Assembly: GCA_903848955.1 (NCBI GenBank)
Contig: CAINHS010000042.1
Coordinates: 1-34,967, forward strand
Source: an uncultured beta proteobacterium
GTDB lineage: Bacteria > Pseudomonadota > Gammaproteobacteria > Burkholderiales > Rhodocyclaceae
DNA length: 34,967 nucleotides
Direction: 5' to 3'
The position numbers were made by a program, and so were the translations under genes. The notes under the pieces were generated by a model. The model ran no database searches, was not told the origin of the DNA, and worked only from the letters and a program-made list of their open reading frames with translations. Shown in pieces: positions 14,203 to 21,638 of the stretch (its first letter is position 1; the number at the start of each line of letters is the position of its first letter).

Positions 14203-17082
14203 ATGCCAGCCGCCAACGATCCAATTCCATCGGTTCAGGAAGTCAAGAACACGACCTGCTACATGTGCGCCTGCCGTTGCGGCATCCGGGTGCATCTGCG
14301 CGACGGCGTGGTGCGCTACATCGACGGCAATCCTGATCATCCGCTCAACAAGGGCGTGATTTGCGCCAAGGGCTCGTCCGGCATCATGAAGCAGTATTCG
14401 CCGGCGCGCCTGCTGAAGCCGCTGAAACGCAAGGCCGGAGCGGAGCGCGGTGCCGGCGAATTCGAAGAGATTACATGGGACGAGGCCTTCGCCACGCTGG
14501 CCGAGCGCCTCGGGAAGATTCGCGCCACCGACCCGAAGAAGTTTGCCCTGTTCACCGGTCGCGACCAGATGCAGGCTTTGACCGGCATGTTCGCGCGGCA
14601 GTTCGGCACGCCCAACTATGCGGCGCACGGCGGCTTCTGTTCGGTCAACATGGCGGCCGGCATGATCTACACCATCGGCGGCTCCTTCTGGGAGTTCGGC
14701 GGACCGGACCTGGAGCGCGCCAAGCTGTTTGTCATGATCGGGACCGCCGAAGATCATCACTCGAATCCGCTGAAAATAGCGCTGTCCAAGTTCAAGCGCG
14801 ATGGCGGCCGCTTCATCTCGATCAACCCGGTGCGCACCGGCTATTCGGCGATTGCCGACGAATGGGTGCCGATCCGCCCCGCTACCGATGGCGCCCTGCT
14901 GCTGGCAATCATCCACGAGATCATCGCCACCGGCTTGTACGACCGCGACTTCCTGGTCCAGTACAGCAATGCCGGGCAATTGATCAACGTCAGCGACACC
15001 AGCGACGAGTCGGGATTCTTCGTCCGCACCGAAGTGCCGACCGAAGAGGCCTGCTACGAGCCGCAGGACAAGCTCTGGTGGGACCGCAACAGCGACCGCG
15101 CGGTAGTGACGCACACGCCCGGGGCCGACCCCTATCTGCTCGGCGAATTCAAACTGGCGGACGGTACGCCGGTGAAGCCGGCCTTCCAGTTGCTGCAGGA
15201 GCGCGTCAGGGACTACACGCCGGAATGGGCGGCCCAGATCACCGGCATTCCCGCCGATATCATCCGCCGCCTGGCGCACGAGATGGGTGTCACGGCGCGC
15301 GACCAGAAGATCGAATTGCCGATTGCCTGGACCGATTCCTGGGGCAACGAGCACGACACGGTGACCGGCAACCCGGTGGCCTTCCACGCCATGCGCGGGC
15401 TTGCGGCGCACAGCAACGGCTTCCAGACGATACGCGCGCTGGCGATCCTGATGTCGCTGCTGGGCACCATCGACCGTCCCGGCGGCTTCCGCCACAAGGC
15501 GCCTTTCCCGCGGCCGATCCCGCCCTGCGCCCGCACCCCCAACGATTCGCGTGCGGTGCAGCCCAACCATCCGCTCGACGGCATGGTGCTGGGCTGGCCG
15601 TCTGATCCGGACGATCTGTTTGTCAATGACGACGGCAGCCCGGTGCGCCTCGACAAGGCTTTTTCCTGGGAGTATCCGCTGTCGGTGCACGGCCTGATGC
15701 ACAACGCCATCACCAATGCCTGGCGCGGCGACCCGTATCGCATCGACACGCTGTTGATCTTCATGGCCAACATGTCGTGGAACTCGACCATGAACACCGC
15801 CGAAGTGCGGCAGATGCTCAACGACAAGGACGAGAGCGGCGGATTCAAGATCCCCTTCCTCGTCGTCTGCGATGCCTTCCAGTCGGAGATGACGGCCTTT
15901 GCCGACCTGATCCTGCCGGATACGACCTATCTCGAACGGCATGACGTGATGTCCATGCTCGACCGGCCGATTTCCGAGTTCGACGGCCCGGTAGATTCCG
16001 TGCGCATCCCCGTGGTGCCGGTCTCGGGCGACTGCAAGCCTTTCCAGGAAGTGCTGATAGAACTCGGTACGCGCCTGAAGTTGCCGGCCTTCGTCACGCC
16101 GGCCGGCGAGCGCAAGTTCCGCGATTACCCCGATTTCATCGTCAATTGGGAAACCGAGCCGGGATCCGGCATCGGCTTTCTTTCCGGCTGGCGCGGCAAG
16201 GGCGGTGAGAAATTCCTGCGCGGCGAGCCGAACCCGAATCAGTGGGAGATGTACGCCAGGAACAATTGCGTCTTCCACTACGAACTGCCCAAGTCCTACC
16301 AGTACATGCGCAACTGGAACAAGGGCTATCTCGAATGGTCGCAGCGCAACCGCATCACGCGTTACGCCGAGCCGATCCTGATTCACCTGTATTCCGAAGT
16401 GCTGCAGCGCTTCCGCAGTGCCGCCCAGGGCAAGGGGCTGACGCGCAAGCCGCCGCAGCATCTGAGGAAGCGCATCGATACCTATTTCGATCCCTTGCCT
16501 TTCTACTACGACTCGCTCGAAGCGCAGGTCACCGACAAGCACAAGTACCCGCTGGCGGCGGTGACGCAACGGCCGATGGCGATGTACCACTCCTGGGATT
16601 CGCAGAACGCCTGGCTGCGGCAGATCCACACTCACAACTACCTCTACGTCAATACCCGCACCGCGTTGCAGCAGGGCATCGCCGACGGCGACTGGATCTG
16701 GGTCGAATCGCAATGGGGCAAGGTGCGCTGCATGGCGCGCCACTCGGAAGCGGTGGAGCCCGGCACGGTATGGACCTGGAACGCCATCGGCAAGGCGGCG
16801 GGAGCGTGGAACCTGACGCCGGACGCCAACGAATCGCAGAAGGGCTTCCTGCTCAACCACCTGATATCGGAGGAACTGCCCGGTGCCGGAGCGAGCGGCA
16901 GGGTATCCAACTCCGACCCGATCACCGGCCAGGCGGCGTGGTATGACGTGCGGGTGCGGATATACAAGGCCGAAGCCGGCGAGGCGGAGCAGACCTCGCC
17001 GCAGTTCGAGGCCTTGAAGCCCTATCCGGGCATGAAGACGCGCGGCAGTGTTCTCGCCTACGTCGGGAAGCTGTTCAAATGA
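14203..17082 (+). CDS. soeA: Sulfite:quinone oxidoreductase, molybdopterin subunit SoeA
   Basis: A 959-residue molybdoprotein of the DMSO-reductase/complex iron-sulfur molybdoenzyme family, oxidising sulfite directly to sulfate at the cytoplasmic face of the membrane. The N-terminal [4Fe-4S] site is C19, C22, C26 and C54 (CYMCACRCG, then VICAKGSSG). C146 in GGFCSVNMAAG is the likely molybdenum ligand. Molybdopterin contacts follow, and the C-terminal molydopterin-binding domain includes HTHNYLYVNTRTA. No twin-arginine signal is present, which argues for a cytoplasmic SoeA and against periplasmic polysulfide/thiosulfate reductases PsrA/PhsA. ATG at 14203 was preferred over TTG at 14188; neither has a strong ribosome site. 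soeB and soeC follow. Order, lengths (959, 243, 325) and neighbouring sulfur genes fit SoeABC. Confidence 0.88.
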   Translation: MPAANDPIPSVQEVKNTTCYMCACRCGIRVHLRDGVVRYIDGNPDHPLNKGVICAKGSSGIMKQYSPARLLKPLKRKAGAERGAGEFEEITWDEAFATLAERLGKIRATDPKKFALFTGRDQMQALTGMFARQFGTPNYAAHGGFCSVNMAAGMIYTIGGSFWEFGGPDLERAKLFVMIGTAEDHHSNPLKIALSKFKRDGGRFISINPVRTGYSAIADEWVPIRPATDGALLLAIIHEIIATGLYDRDFLVQYSNAGQLINVSDTSDESGFFVRTEVPTEEACYEPQDKLWWDRNSDRAVVTHTPGADPYLLGEFKLADGTPVKPAFQLLQERVRDYTPEWAAQITGIPADIIRRLAHEMGVTARDQKIELPIAWTDSWGNEHDTVTGNPVAFHAMRGLAAHSNGFQTIRALAILMSLLGTIDRPGGFRHKAPFPRPIPPCARTPNDSRAVQPNHPLDGMVLGWPSDPDDLFVNDDGSPVRLDKAFSWEYPLSVHGLMHNAITNAWRGDPYRIDTLLIFMANMSWNSTMNTAEVRQMLNDKDESGGFKIPFLVVCDAFQSEMTAFADLILPDTTYLERHDVMSMLDRPISEFDGPVDSVRIPVVPVSGDCKPFQEVLIELGTRLKLPAFVTPAGERKFRDYPDFIVNWETEPGSGIGFLSGWRGKGGEKFLRGEPNPNQWEMYARNNCVFHYELPKSYQYMRNWNKGYLEWSQRNRITRYAEPILIHLYSEVLQRFRSAAQGKGLTRKPPQHLRKRIDTYFDPLPFYYDSLEAQVTDKHKYPLAAVTQRPMAMYHSWDSQNAWLRQIHTHNYLYVNTRTALQQGIADGDWIWVESQWGKVRCMARHSEAVEPGTVWTWNAIGKAAGAWNLTPDANESQKGFLLNHLISEELPGAGASGRVSNSDPITGQAAWYDVRVRIYKAEAGEAEQTSPQFEALKPYPGMKTRGSVLAYVGKLFK

Positions 17083-17097
17083 CCCCGAAAAGCATTA

Positions 17098-17170
17098 GCC
17101 ACAGAGGACACAGAGGGCACAGAGAAAGGCAAGACGGGCTTTCCTCTGTGATCTCTGTGTCCTCTGTGGC
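17098..17170. repeat. Long imperfect palindrome between soeA and soeB
   Basis: Arms 17098-17130 and 17138-17170 are inverted copies, 29 of 33 positions matching, starting with GCCACAGAGGACACAGAG; the loop is 7 bases. The CCACAGAGGACACAGAG type of intergenic palindrome is seen in many unrelated bacterial genomes. It starts 15 bases after the soeA stop and ends 18 bases before the soeB start, so the polycistronic RNA would fold a very strong hairpin here. Confidence 0.85.
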
Positions 17171-17188
17171 AAAAGAGGTTTTGAGTTC

Positions 17189-17920
17189 ATGACGCAACTC
17201 GCATTGGTCATCGACCTCAACGTCTGCGTCGGCTGCCATGCCTGCGTGACCTCCTGCAAGGAGTGGAATACTTCGGGCAGCGCCGGGCCGATGGGCGATC
17301 AGAACCCTTATGGCGCCGATCCGACGGGAACCTTCTTCAACCGGGTGCAGACTTTCGAGGTGGGCGAATTTCCCAATACGGAAACGGTGCATTTCCCCAA
17401 GTCCTGCCTGCATTGCGAGGATCCTCCCTGCGTCCCGGTGTGCCCGACAGGGGCTTCCTACAAGCGCAAGGAGGATGGTATCGTCCTCGTCAATTACGAC
17501 AAGTGCATCGGTTGCAAGTATTGCTCCTGGGCCTGCCCCTACGGCGCCCGCGAATTCGATGAGCAGCAGCGGGTGATGAAAAAATGCACGCTGTGCGTCG
17601 ACCGGATCTACGACACATCCATGAACGAGGGCGACCGCAAGCCGTCCTGCGTCAAGGCCTGCCCGACCTCGGCGCGGCTGTTCGGCGATATCCATGATCC
17701 CGACTCGGCGGTATCGATAGCAATCCGCGAAAGCGGCGGCTATCCGCTGATGCCTGAATGGGGTACGCACCCGGCCAATCACTACCTGCCGCGACGCAAG
17801 ACCCGCATCAGGATTCATCTGGATGAACTCGAGCGCGCCGACAACCCGCTCAAGGTCGATCGCCAGTTGCCGCGGCCGGCGATGAACGAGCCGACACTCG
17901 ACGACGTCACCACATGGTAG
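17189..17920 (+). CDS. soeB: Sulfite:quinone oxidoreductase, iron-sulfur subunit SoeB
   Basis: A 243-residue ferredoxin-like subunit carrying four [4Fe-4S] motifs: CVGCHACVTSC (C13, C16, C19, C23), CLHCEDPPCVPVCP, CIGCKYCSWACP, and CTLC paired with CVKACP. This is the DmsB/PsrB arrangement that wires the molybdenum site of SoeA to the membrane subunit. There is no signal peptide. The ATG at 17189 lies just behind the palindrome; GAGG about 11 bases upstream is a poor ribosome site, so expression may depend on how the hairpin folds or is processed. The C-terminus (LPRRKTRIRIHLDELE onwards) is typical of the family. soeC starts 118 bases downstream, after a REP-like repeat. Confidence 0.9.
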   Translation: MTQLALVIDLNVCVGCHACVTSCKEWNTSGSAGPMGDQNPYGADPTGTFFNRVQTFEVGEFPNTETVHFPKSCLHCEDPPCVPVCPTGASYKRKEDGIVLVNYDKCIGCKYCSWACPYGAREFDEQQRVMKKCTLCVDRIYDTSMNEGDRKPSCVKACPTSARLFGDIHDPDSAVSIAIRESGGYPLMPEWGTHPANHYLPRRKTRIRIHLDELERADNPLKVDRQLPRPAMNEPTLDDVTTW

Positions 17921-17932
17921 CGCCGCGCCGCC

Positions 17933-18019
17933 GGGCCGCCCCAAGGCGCGGCCAGTCATCAACCGGAGGTCGCGCCTGGCGCGACCGAACAACTGTCACC
18001 CCCTTTCCTGCAAAGGGGG
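17933..18019. repeat. REP-like intergenic repeat, copy 2 (between soeB and soeC)
   Basis: Starts with GGGCCGCCCCAAGG as in copy 1 (10070-10154), then AGTCAT, a GC-rich inverted middle (GGTCGCGCC/GGCGCGACC) and a perfect 8-bp terminal hairpin (17999-18006 with 18012-18019, CCCCCTTT / AAAGGGGG). It fills most of the soeB-soeC gap; soeC starts 20 bases later. Confidence 0.65.
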
Positions 18020-18038
18020 CCGGGGGGTAAGCCCAACC

Positions 18039-19016
18039 ATGCATCCGGCTTTTTCCGTCATCTTCCTGACCACCCTGATCGGCGCCGGCCAGGGACTGTT
18101 TCTCGCGCTGTTCACCGCGCAGTCCTACGCCGCCTTCAAGTTGCTGCCGCAACCGGATGCTCACGCCTTCTACGGTCAGGGCAGTTTGCTGGCGCTGGCA
18201 TTGCTGGCCGGCGGGCTGGCGGCTTCCTTCTTTCACCTCGGGCACCCGGAGCGGGCCTGGCGTTCTGCCGCGATGTGGCGCACCTCGTGGCTGTCGCGCG
18301 AGGTGATCGTGCTGCCGGCCTTCATGGGTGCGGTCTTTCTGTATGGCCTGGCGCACTGGCTGGACTGGCATCCGGTGCTGATGACCCTGCCCGGCGGACT
18401 GCCGGTCGATCCCACGGCGATTCTCGGCGTGGCCGGCTGGGTGCTGGCTTTCGCCCTGTTCATTTGCACGGCAATGATCTACGCCTGCCTTAAGTTCTTG
18501 AAGGAATGGCATTCACCTCTCACCGTCATCAATTACATCCTGCTCGGCGGAGCTTCAGGCTTTACTCTCGCCGCGGCCTTCGCCGCCGTTACTGCACCTG
18601 AACTGGTCGGCTTCCTCGCCGGCTGGGCGGCGATCATCACCGTGCTCGGTCTGCTCGGCCGCAGCGCCTCGCTCTATCGCAACGCGCGCTTGAAGCCGAC
18701 ATCGACGCTGCAGACCGCCATCGGCATCAAGCATCCGCGCATCGTGCAGACGACGCAGGGCTTCATGGGGGGCAGTTTCAATACGCGCGAGTTCTTTCAC
18801 GGCCGGCCGGTCGCCGTGCTGCGCGGCGTGAAGTGGTTTTTCCTGCTCGCCGTGTTCCCGCTGCCGCTGCTGTTGCTGTTGTCAGGTATGCAAGGCGCCA
18901 GCGGTCTGCTGGCCGCGGCCTTCGTGGTGCAGTACGCGGGCCTGCTGGCCGAACGCTGGTTTTTTTTCGCCCAGGCCAATCATCCGCAGAATCTGTTTTA
19001 CCAGTCCATCGCCTGA
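18039..19016 (+). CDS. soeC: Sulfite:quinone oxidoreductase, membrane anchor SoeC
   Basis: A 325-residue DmsC/NrfD-type polytopic inner-membrane protein with about eight hydrophobic helices, the quinone-reactive anchor of SoeABC. Visible features include SFFHLGHPERAWRSAAMWRTSWLSREV, here split as a helix-loop with the conserved HLGxPxRAW and SWLSRE elements, and a C-terminal AERWFFFAQANHPQNLFYQ. These are characteristic of DmsC-like anchors that bind no haem. The ATG at 18039 follows a purine-rich GGGGGGTAAG stretch that overlaps the REP-like repeat. It ends the soe operon: tusA follows 94 bases later behind its own candidate promoter, with no terminator between them, so some read-through into tusA is likely. 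Confidence 0.88.
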   Translation: MHPAFSVIFLTTLIGAGQGLFLALFTAQSYAAFKLLPQPDAHAFYGQGSLLALALLAGGLAASFFHLGHPERAWRSAAMWRTSWLSREVIVLPAFMGAVFLYGLAHWLDWHPVLMTLPGGLPVDPTAILGVAGWVLAFALFICTAMIYACLKFLKEWHSPLTVINYILLGGASGFTLAAAFAAVTAPELVGFLAGWAAIITVLGLLGRSASLYRNARLKPTSTLQTAIGIKHPRIVQTTQGFMGGSFNTREFFHGRPVAVLRGVKWFFLLAVFPLPLLLLLSGMQGASGLLAAAFVVQYAGLLAERWFFFAQANHPQNLFYQSIA

Positions 19017-19022
19017 GGTCTG

Positions 19023-19051
19023 TTGTCGGGAATCGACTTCGGGTATATCAT
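19023..19051 (+). promoter_or_regulatory. Candidate sigma-70 promoter of tusA
   Basis: TTGTCG at 19023-19028 and TATCAT at 19046-19051 (5 of 6 to the consensus -10) are 17 bases apart. Transcription would start near 19058, about 53 bases before the tusA ATG. The same -35 hexamer TTGTCG, also with 17-base spacing, stands before soeA. Confidence 0.4.
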
Positions 19052-19110
19052 CAAACGCTAAAGTACCAGACCGTTTCACCATAACCAAATCAGAAGAGAG
19101 GAAAAAAACC

Positions 19111-19338
19111 ATGAATTTCGACAAGGAACTCGACGCCCGCGGCCTCAACTGCCCGCTCCCCATCCTGCGCGCCAAGAAGGCGCTGGCCGAACTCGAGTCA
19201 GGCCAGATATTGCGCATCATCGCCACCGATCCCGGTTCGGTGAAAGACTTTGCCGCGTTCGCCAAGCAGACCGGCAACGAACTGCTTGAAAGCGCCGAGA
19301 AGGACAAGGAATTCGAATTCTTCATGAAGCGCAAGTAA
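19111..19338 (+). CDS. tusA: TusA sulfur carrier protein
   Basis: A 75-residue sulfurtransferase of the TusA/SirA family. The catalytic Cys14 sits in the Cys-Pro-x-Pro motif (ARGLNCPLPILRAKKAL), and the rest follows the two-helix, four-strand fold (ILRIIATDPGSVKDFAAFAK is characteristic). In sulfur oxidisers TusA is abundant and carries sulfane sulfur as a persulfide between rhodanese, DsrE-type proteins and the oxidising enzymes. The ATG at 19111 follows GAGG with a purine-rich spacer. dsrE2 follows, matching the tusA-dsrE2 pairing known from Allochromatium vinosum (rhd-tusA-dsrE2); the rhodanese gene is not in this window. A very stable hairpin stands directly after the stop. Confidence 0.95.
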   Translation: MNFDKELDARGLNCPLPILRAKKALAELESGQILRIIATDPGSVKDFAAFAKQTGNELLESAEKDKEFEFFMKRK

Positions 19339-19347
19339 GCAGCCAAC

Positions 19348-19396
19348 CGGCGGGCGGAGAACGGTCTGACTTCGGCAGACCGTTCTCCGCCCGCCG
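19348..19396 (+). terminator. 21-bp perfect hairpin after tusA, no T-run
   Basis: Arms 19348-19368 and 19376-19396 are fully complementary (21 bp, GC-rich) with a 7-base loop, starting 9 bases after the tusA stop. The bases that follow (TGCATCGCC) have no T-tract, so it is not a standard intrinsic terminator. It may be a partial terminator or a 3'-end stabiliser for tusA RNA. Confidence 0.7.
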
Positions 19397-19500
19397 TGCA
19401 TCGCCATCCACTTTCCATGCCGCGAATCATCGCCGGCTATGGGGGTATAGAAAGAATCGTCTGGATGCTGCAGTGCGATTTCCCCGATCATTAATCTATT

Positions 19501-19513
19501 GGTCATTCTGACC
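19501..19513 (+). promoter_or_regulatory. Short inverted repeat before dsrE2
   Basis: GGTCA-TTC-TGACC is a perfect 5-3-5 inverted repeat lying just before the AAGGA ribosome site of dsrE2. It might be an operator or a small leader hairpin; it is short enough to be chance. Confidence 0.25.
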
Positions 19514-19528
19514 GGAAAAGGAATACCC

Positions 19529-20143
19529 ATGGGCGCCACCCCCGAAATCGCCAACATCGAAGAGATCGTCAATCGTCGCCTGGAAGAACTGCTGCCGCAG
19601 AAAATAGAGGAAGTCCTGCGCCAGCGTGAAGAAGCGAAAACAGGATCATTGGCCATCATTGCGACCAAGGGCACGCTGGACTGGGCCTATCCGCCCTTCA
19701 TTCTCGGCTCCACGGCCGCCGCGCTGGGTTGGGACGTGTCGATTTTCTTCACCTTCTACGGATTGAATCTGCTGAAGAAGGATATCTCCGACCTGAAGGT
19801 GAGTCCGCTCGGCAATCCGGGCATGCCGATGAAAATGCCCTTTGGTCCGGACTGGTTCAAGGGCATCAACTGGAACATCCCGAACATTCTTCAGGCCGGC
19901 ATCCCCGGTTTCGAGACCGTTGCCACCATGCTGATGCAACAGACCATCAAGAACAACGGCGTCGCGAGCATCGAGGAACTGCGCGGACTGGCACTGGAAG
20001 CTGATGTAAAGTTCAGCGCCTGCCAGATGACGGTTGAATTGTTCGGCTTCAGCCACGATGATTTCATTCCGGGGCTCGACTACGTCGGTGCCGCGTCGTT
20101 TCTGCCTTTCGCACAAAAGGCGGATGTATCGCTGTTCATGTAA
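19529..20143 (+). CDS. dsrE2: DsrE2-like DsrE/DsrF-family protein
   Basis: A 204-residue protein of the DsrE/DsrF/DsrH superfamily, DsrE2 type, implicated in sulfane-sulfur trafficking together with TusA. An N-terminal charged helix (residues 9-37, rich in Glu and Arg) precedes the domain core. The only cysteine, C165 in KFSACQMTVELFGF, matches the conserved position expected to carry sulfur. Two hydrophobic stretches (residues 41-47 and 52-82) may give membrane contact, as suggested for other DsrE2 proteins. I chose ATG 19529 because AAGGA lies 7 bases upstream; a TTG 30 bases earlier has no ribosome site. tusA is upstream behind the hairpin, and the FadL gene starts 38 bases after the stop, so dsrE2 and the channel gene are probably co-transcribed. 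Confidence 0.9.
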   Translation: MGATPEIANIEEIVNRRLEELLPQKIEEVLRQREEAKTGSLAIIATKGTLDWAYPPFILGSTAAALGWDVSIFFTFYGLNLLKKDISDLKVSPLGNPGMPMKMPFGPDWFKGINWNIPNILQAGIPGFETVATMLMQQTIKNNGVASIEELRGLALEADVKFSACQMTVELFGFSHDDFIPGLDYVGAASFLPFAQKADVSLFM

Positions 20144-20181
20144 TTTACTTGAAACTACTACAAACCCCGCAGGGAGATGAA

Positions 20182-21465
20182 ATGATGAAAATTAGAAAGA
20201 TTGCAGCACTGCTGTTGGCTGTCGGTGTGTCAGCTCCGGCGTTTGCCACCAACGGATATTTCTCGCATGGCTTTGGTATCAAGGCCAAGGGAATGGCCGG
20301 TGTAGGCATTGCCATGCCACAGGATGCGCTGGCCGCCGCCACTAACCCGGCCGGGATCGTCATGGTCGGCGACCGGCTGGATGTTGGAGTCGACTGGTTC
20401 CAGCCCAAACGGGGGGCGGACATTGTCGGCAACCTCGGTGGTCTCAGTGGCAGCTACAGCGGCAATGGCGATTCCAGCTTCCTCGTTCCCGAGTTTGGTT
20501 ACAACAAGATGCTCGGTTGGGACATGGCCGTTGGCCTGGCCGTTTATGGCAATGGCGGCATGAATACACGGTATGAGGCCGGCCCGTTTGCTGCCGGTGG
20601 ACTTGGATTTTTTGGCGGTCAGAATCCCTCCGGTGTGAACCTTGAGCAACTGTTCATTGCACCGACCTTCGCCATGAAAATAAACAAGAATCATGCGCTG
20701 GGCGCTTCGATCGTGTTTGCTTACCAGACTTTCGGCGCCACCGGCTTGCAAGCAATGACCAATCCGGGTTTCTCGATTCATTCAGCCGATGTGACCAATC
20801 GGGGCAACGATCATTCCAGCGGTTGGGGTCTGCGCCTCGGCTGGAATGGGCAGATAAGCGACAACGTCACGCTTGGGGCTACCTATGCCTCCAAGATCAA
20901 GGGCAAATTCGATGCGTACAAAGGACTCTTCGCTGAGGAAGGTCAGTTCGATATCCCCGAGAACTACGGAATCGGCATCGCCGTCAAGGCAACGCCGAAA
21001 CTGACGGTGGCCGCCGATATCCAGCGGATCAACTACGGCAGCGTCAAGGCGATCGCCAATACGGCCGATTGTCTGTTTGCTTTCGGCTGCCAACTCGGAC
21101 AGAGCGGCGGAGCAGGTTTCGGCTGGCGTGACATGACCGCCTACAAGTTCGGTGTCAGCTACGAACACAGCAAGGACCTGACGTTACGGGCCGGTCTTAG
21201 TACCAACCGCCAACCTATTCCGTCCGGCCAGACCTTCTTCAACATCCTGGCGCCCGGTGTGGTCGAGAACCACCTGACTTTGGGCGGAACCATGACCCTG
21301 GCTAACAAGAATGAGTTGACCGCAGGCTACATGCACGCCTTCAAGAAGACCGTCAATGGCGCGCTCTCAATCGGTGGCGCATTCGGCGGTATGGTCGGTG
21401 GCGGCGAGGCCAATCTGCACATGTCGGAAGACTCGCTTGGAGTTGCTTACGGGATCAAGTTCTAA
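20182..21465 (+). CDS. OmpP1/FadL-family outer membrane channel
   Basis: A 427-residue outer-membrane beta-barrel protein of the FadL/OmpP1/TodX family, which moves hydrophobic compounds across the outer membrane. It has a Sec signal peptide (MMKIRKIAALLLAVGVSAPAFA, cleavage after AFA, read here in two parts: basic start and hydrophobic core). A FadL-type N-terminal hatch region follows (GIKAKGMAGVGIAMPQDALA, then the conserved ATNPAG). Alternating strands run to a terminal Phe (GVAYGIKF) as required for barrel insertion. ATG 20182 has AGGGAG 6-7 bases upstream; the ATG three bases later is also possible. It lies 38 bases behind dsrE2 and before a terminator, so it belongs to the tusA-dsrE2 module. 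Fatty acids or aromatics are the usual cargo; elemental or organic sulfur is an inference from context. Confidence 0.88.
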   Translation: MMKIRKIAALLLAVGVSAPAFATNGYFSHGFGIKAKGMAGVGIAMPQDALAAATNPAGIVMVGDRLDVGVDWFQPKRGADIVGNLGGLSGSYSGNGDSSFLVPEFGYNKMLGWDMAVGLAVYGNGGMNTRYEAGPFAAGGLGFFGGQNPSGVNLEQLFIAPTFAMKINKNHALGASIVFAYQTFGATGLQAMTNPGFSIHSADVTNRGNDHSSGWGLRLGWNGQISDNVTLGATYASKIKGKFDAYKGLFAEEGQFDIPENYGIGIAVKATPKLTVAADIQRINYGSVKAIANTADCLFAFGCQLGQSGGAGFGWRDMTAYKFGVSYEHSKDLTLRAGLSTNRQPIPSGQTFFNILAPGVVENHLTLGGTMTLANKNELTAGYMHAFKKTVNGALSIGGAFGGMVGGGEANLHMSEDSLGVAYGIKF

Positions 21466-21496
21466 CAAGCGTCCTCTCCGGCAATAGAGTAGAACT

Positions 21497-21538
21497 GGGC
21501 TGAAGGCGGCAACGCTTTCAGCCCGCATTGTTTCTGTT
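21497..21538 (+). terminator. Rho-independent terminator after the FadL-type gene
   Basis: A 12-bp stem (21497-21508 with 21513-21524, one G-T wobble) with a GCAA loop is followed by GCATTGTTTCTGTT. The same loop closes the aprA terminator. Confidence 0.7.
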
Positions 21539-21638
21539 ACAGCCGCTGCGCTTGCCGCCGATGTACCGGGCGTTAGCCTGGACTGCAACTTCGTCTAAGA
21601 AAATTCAAATAATACAAATTCTTCCCAAGGAGAGAGAT

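Noticed and set aside
14032-16860. 942-codon open frame antisense to soeA
   Set aside because: It mirrors soeA codons in a GC-rich genome, has His/Arg/Val/Gly-rich composition with no domain, and soeA is an unmistakable family member.
17098-17170. CRISPR array or transposon end
   Set aside because: A single inverted pair with a 7-base loop, no regularly spaced direct repeats and no transposase next to it.
14203-19016. Polysulfide/thiosulfate reductase (PsrABC/PhsABC) as the identity of the soe genes
   Set aside because: The catalytic subunit has no twin-arginine signal, and subunit lengths and the sulfur-oxidising neighbourhood fit SoeABC better. Phylogeny would settle it.
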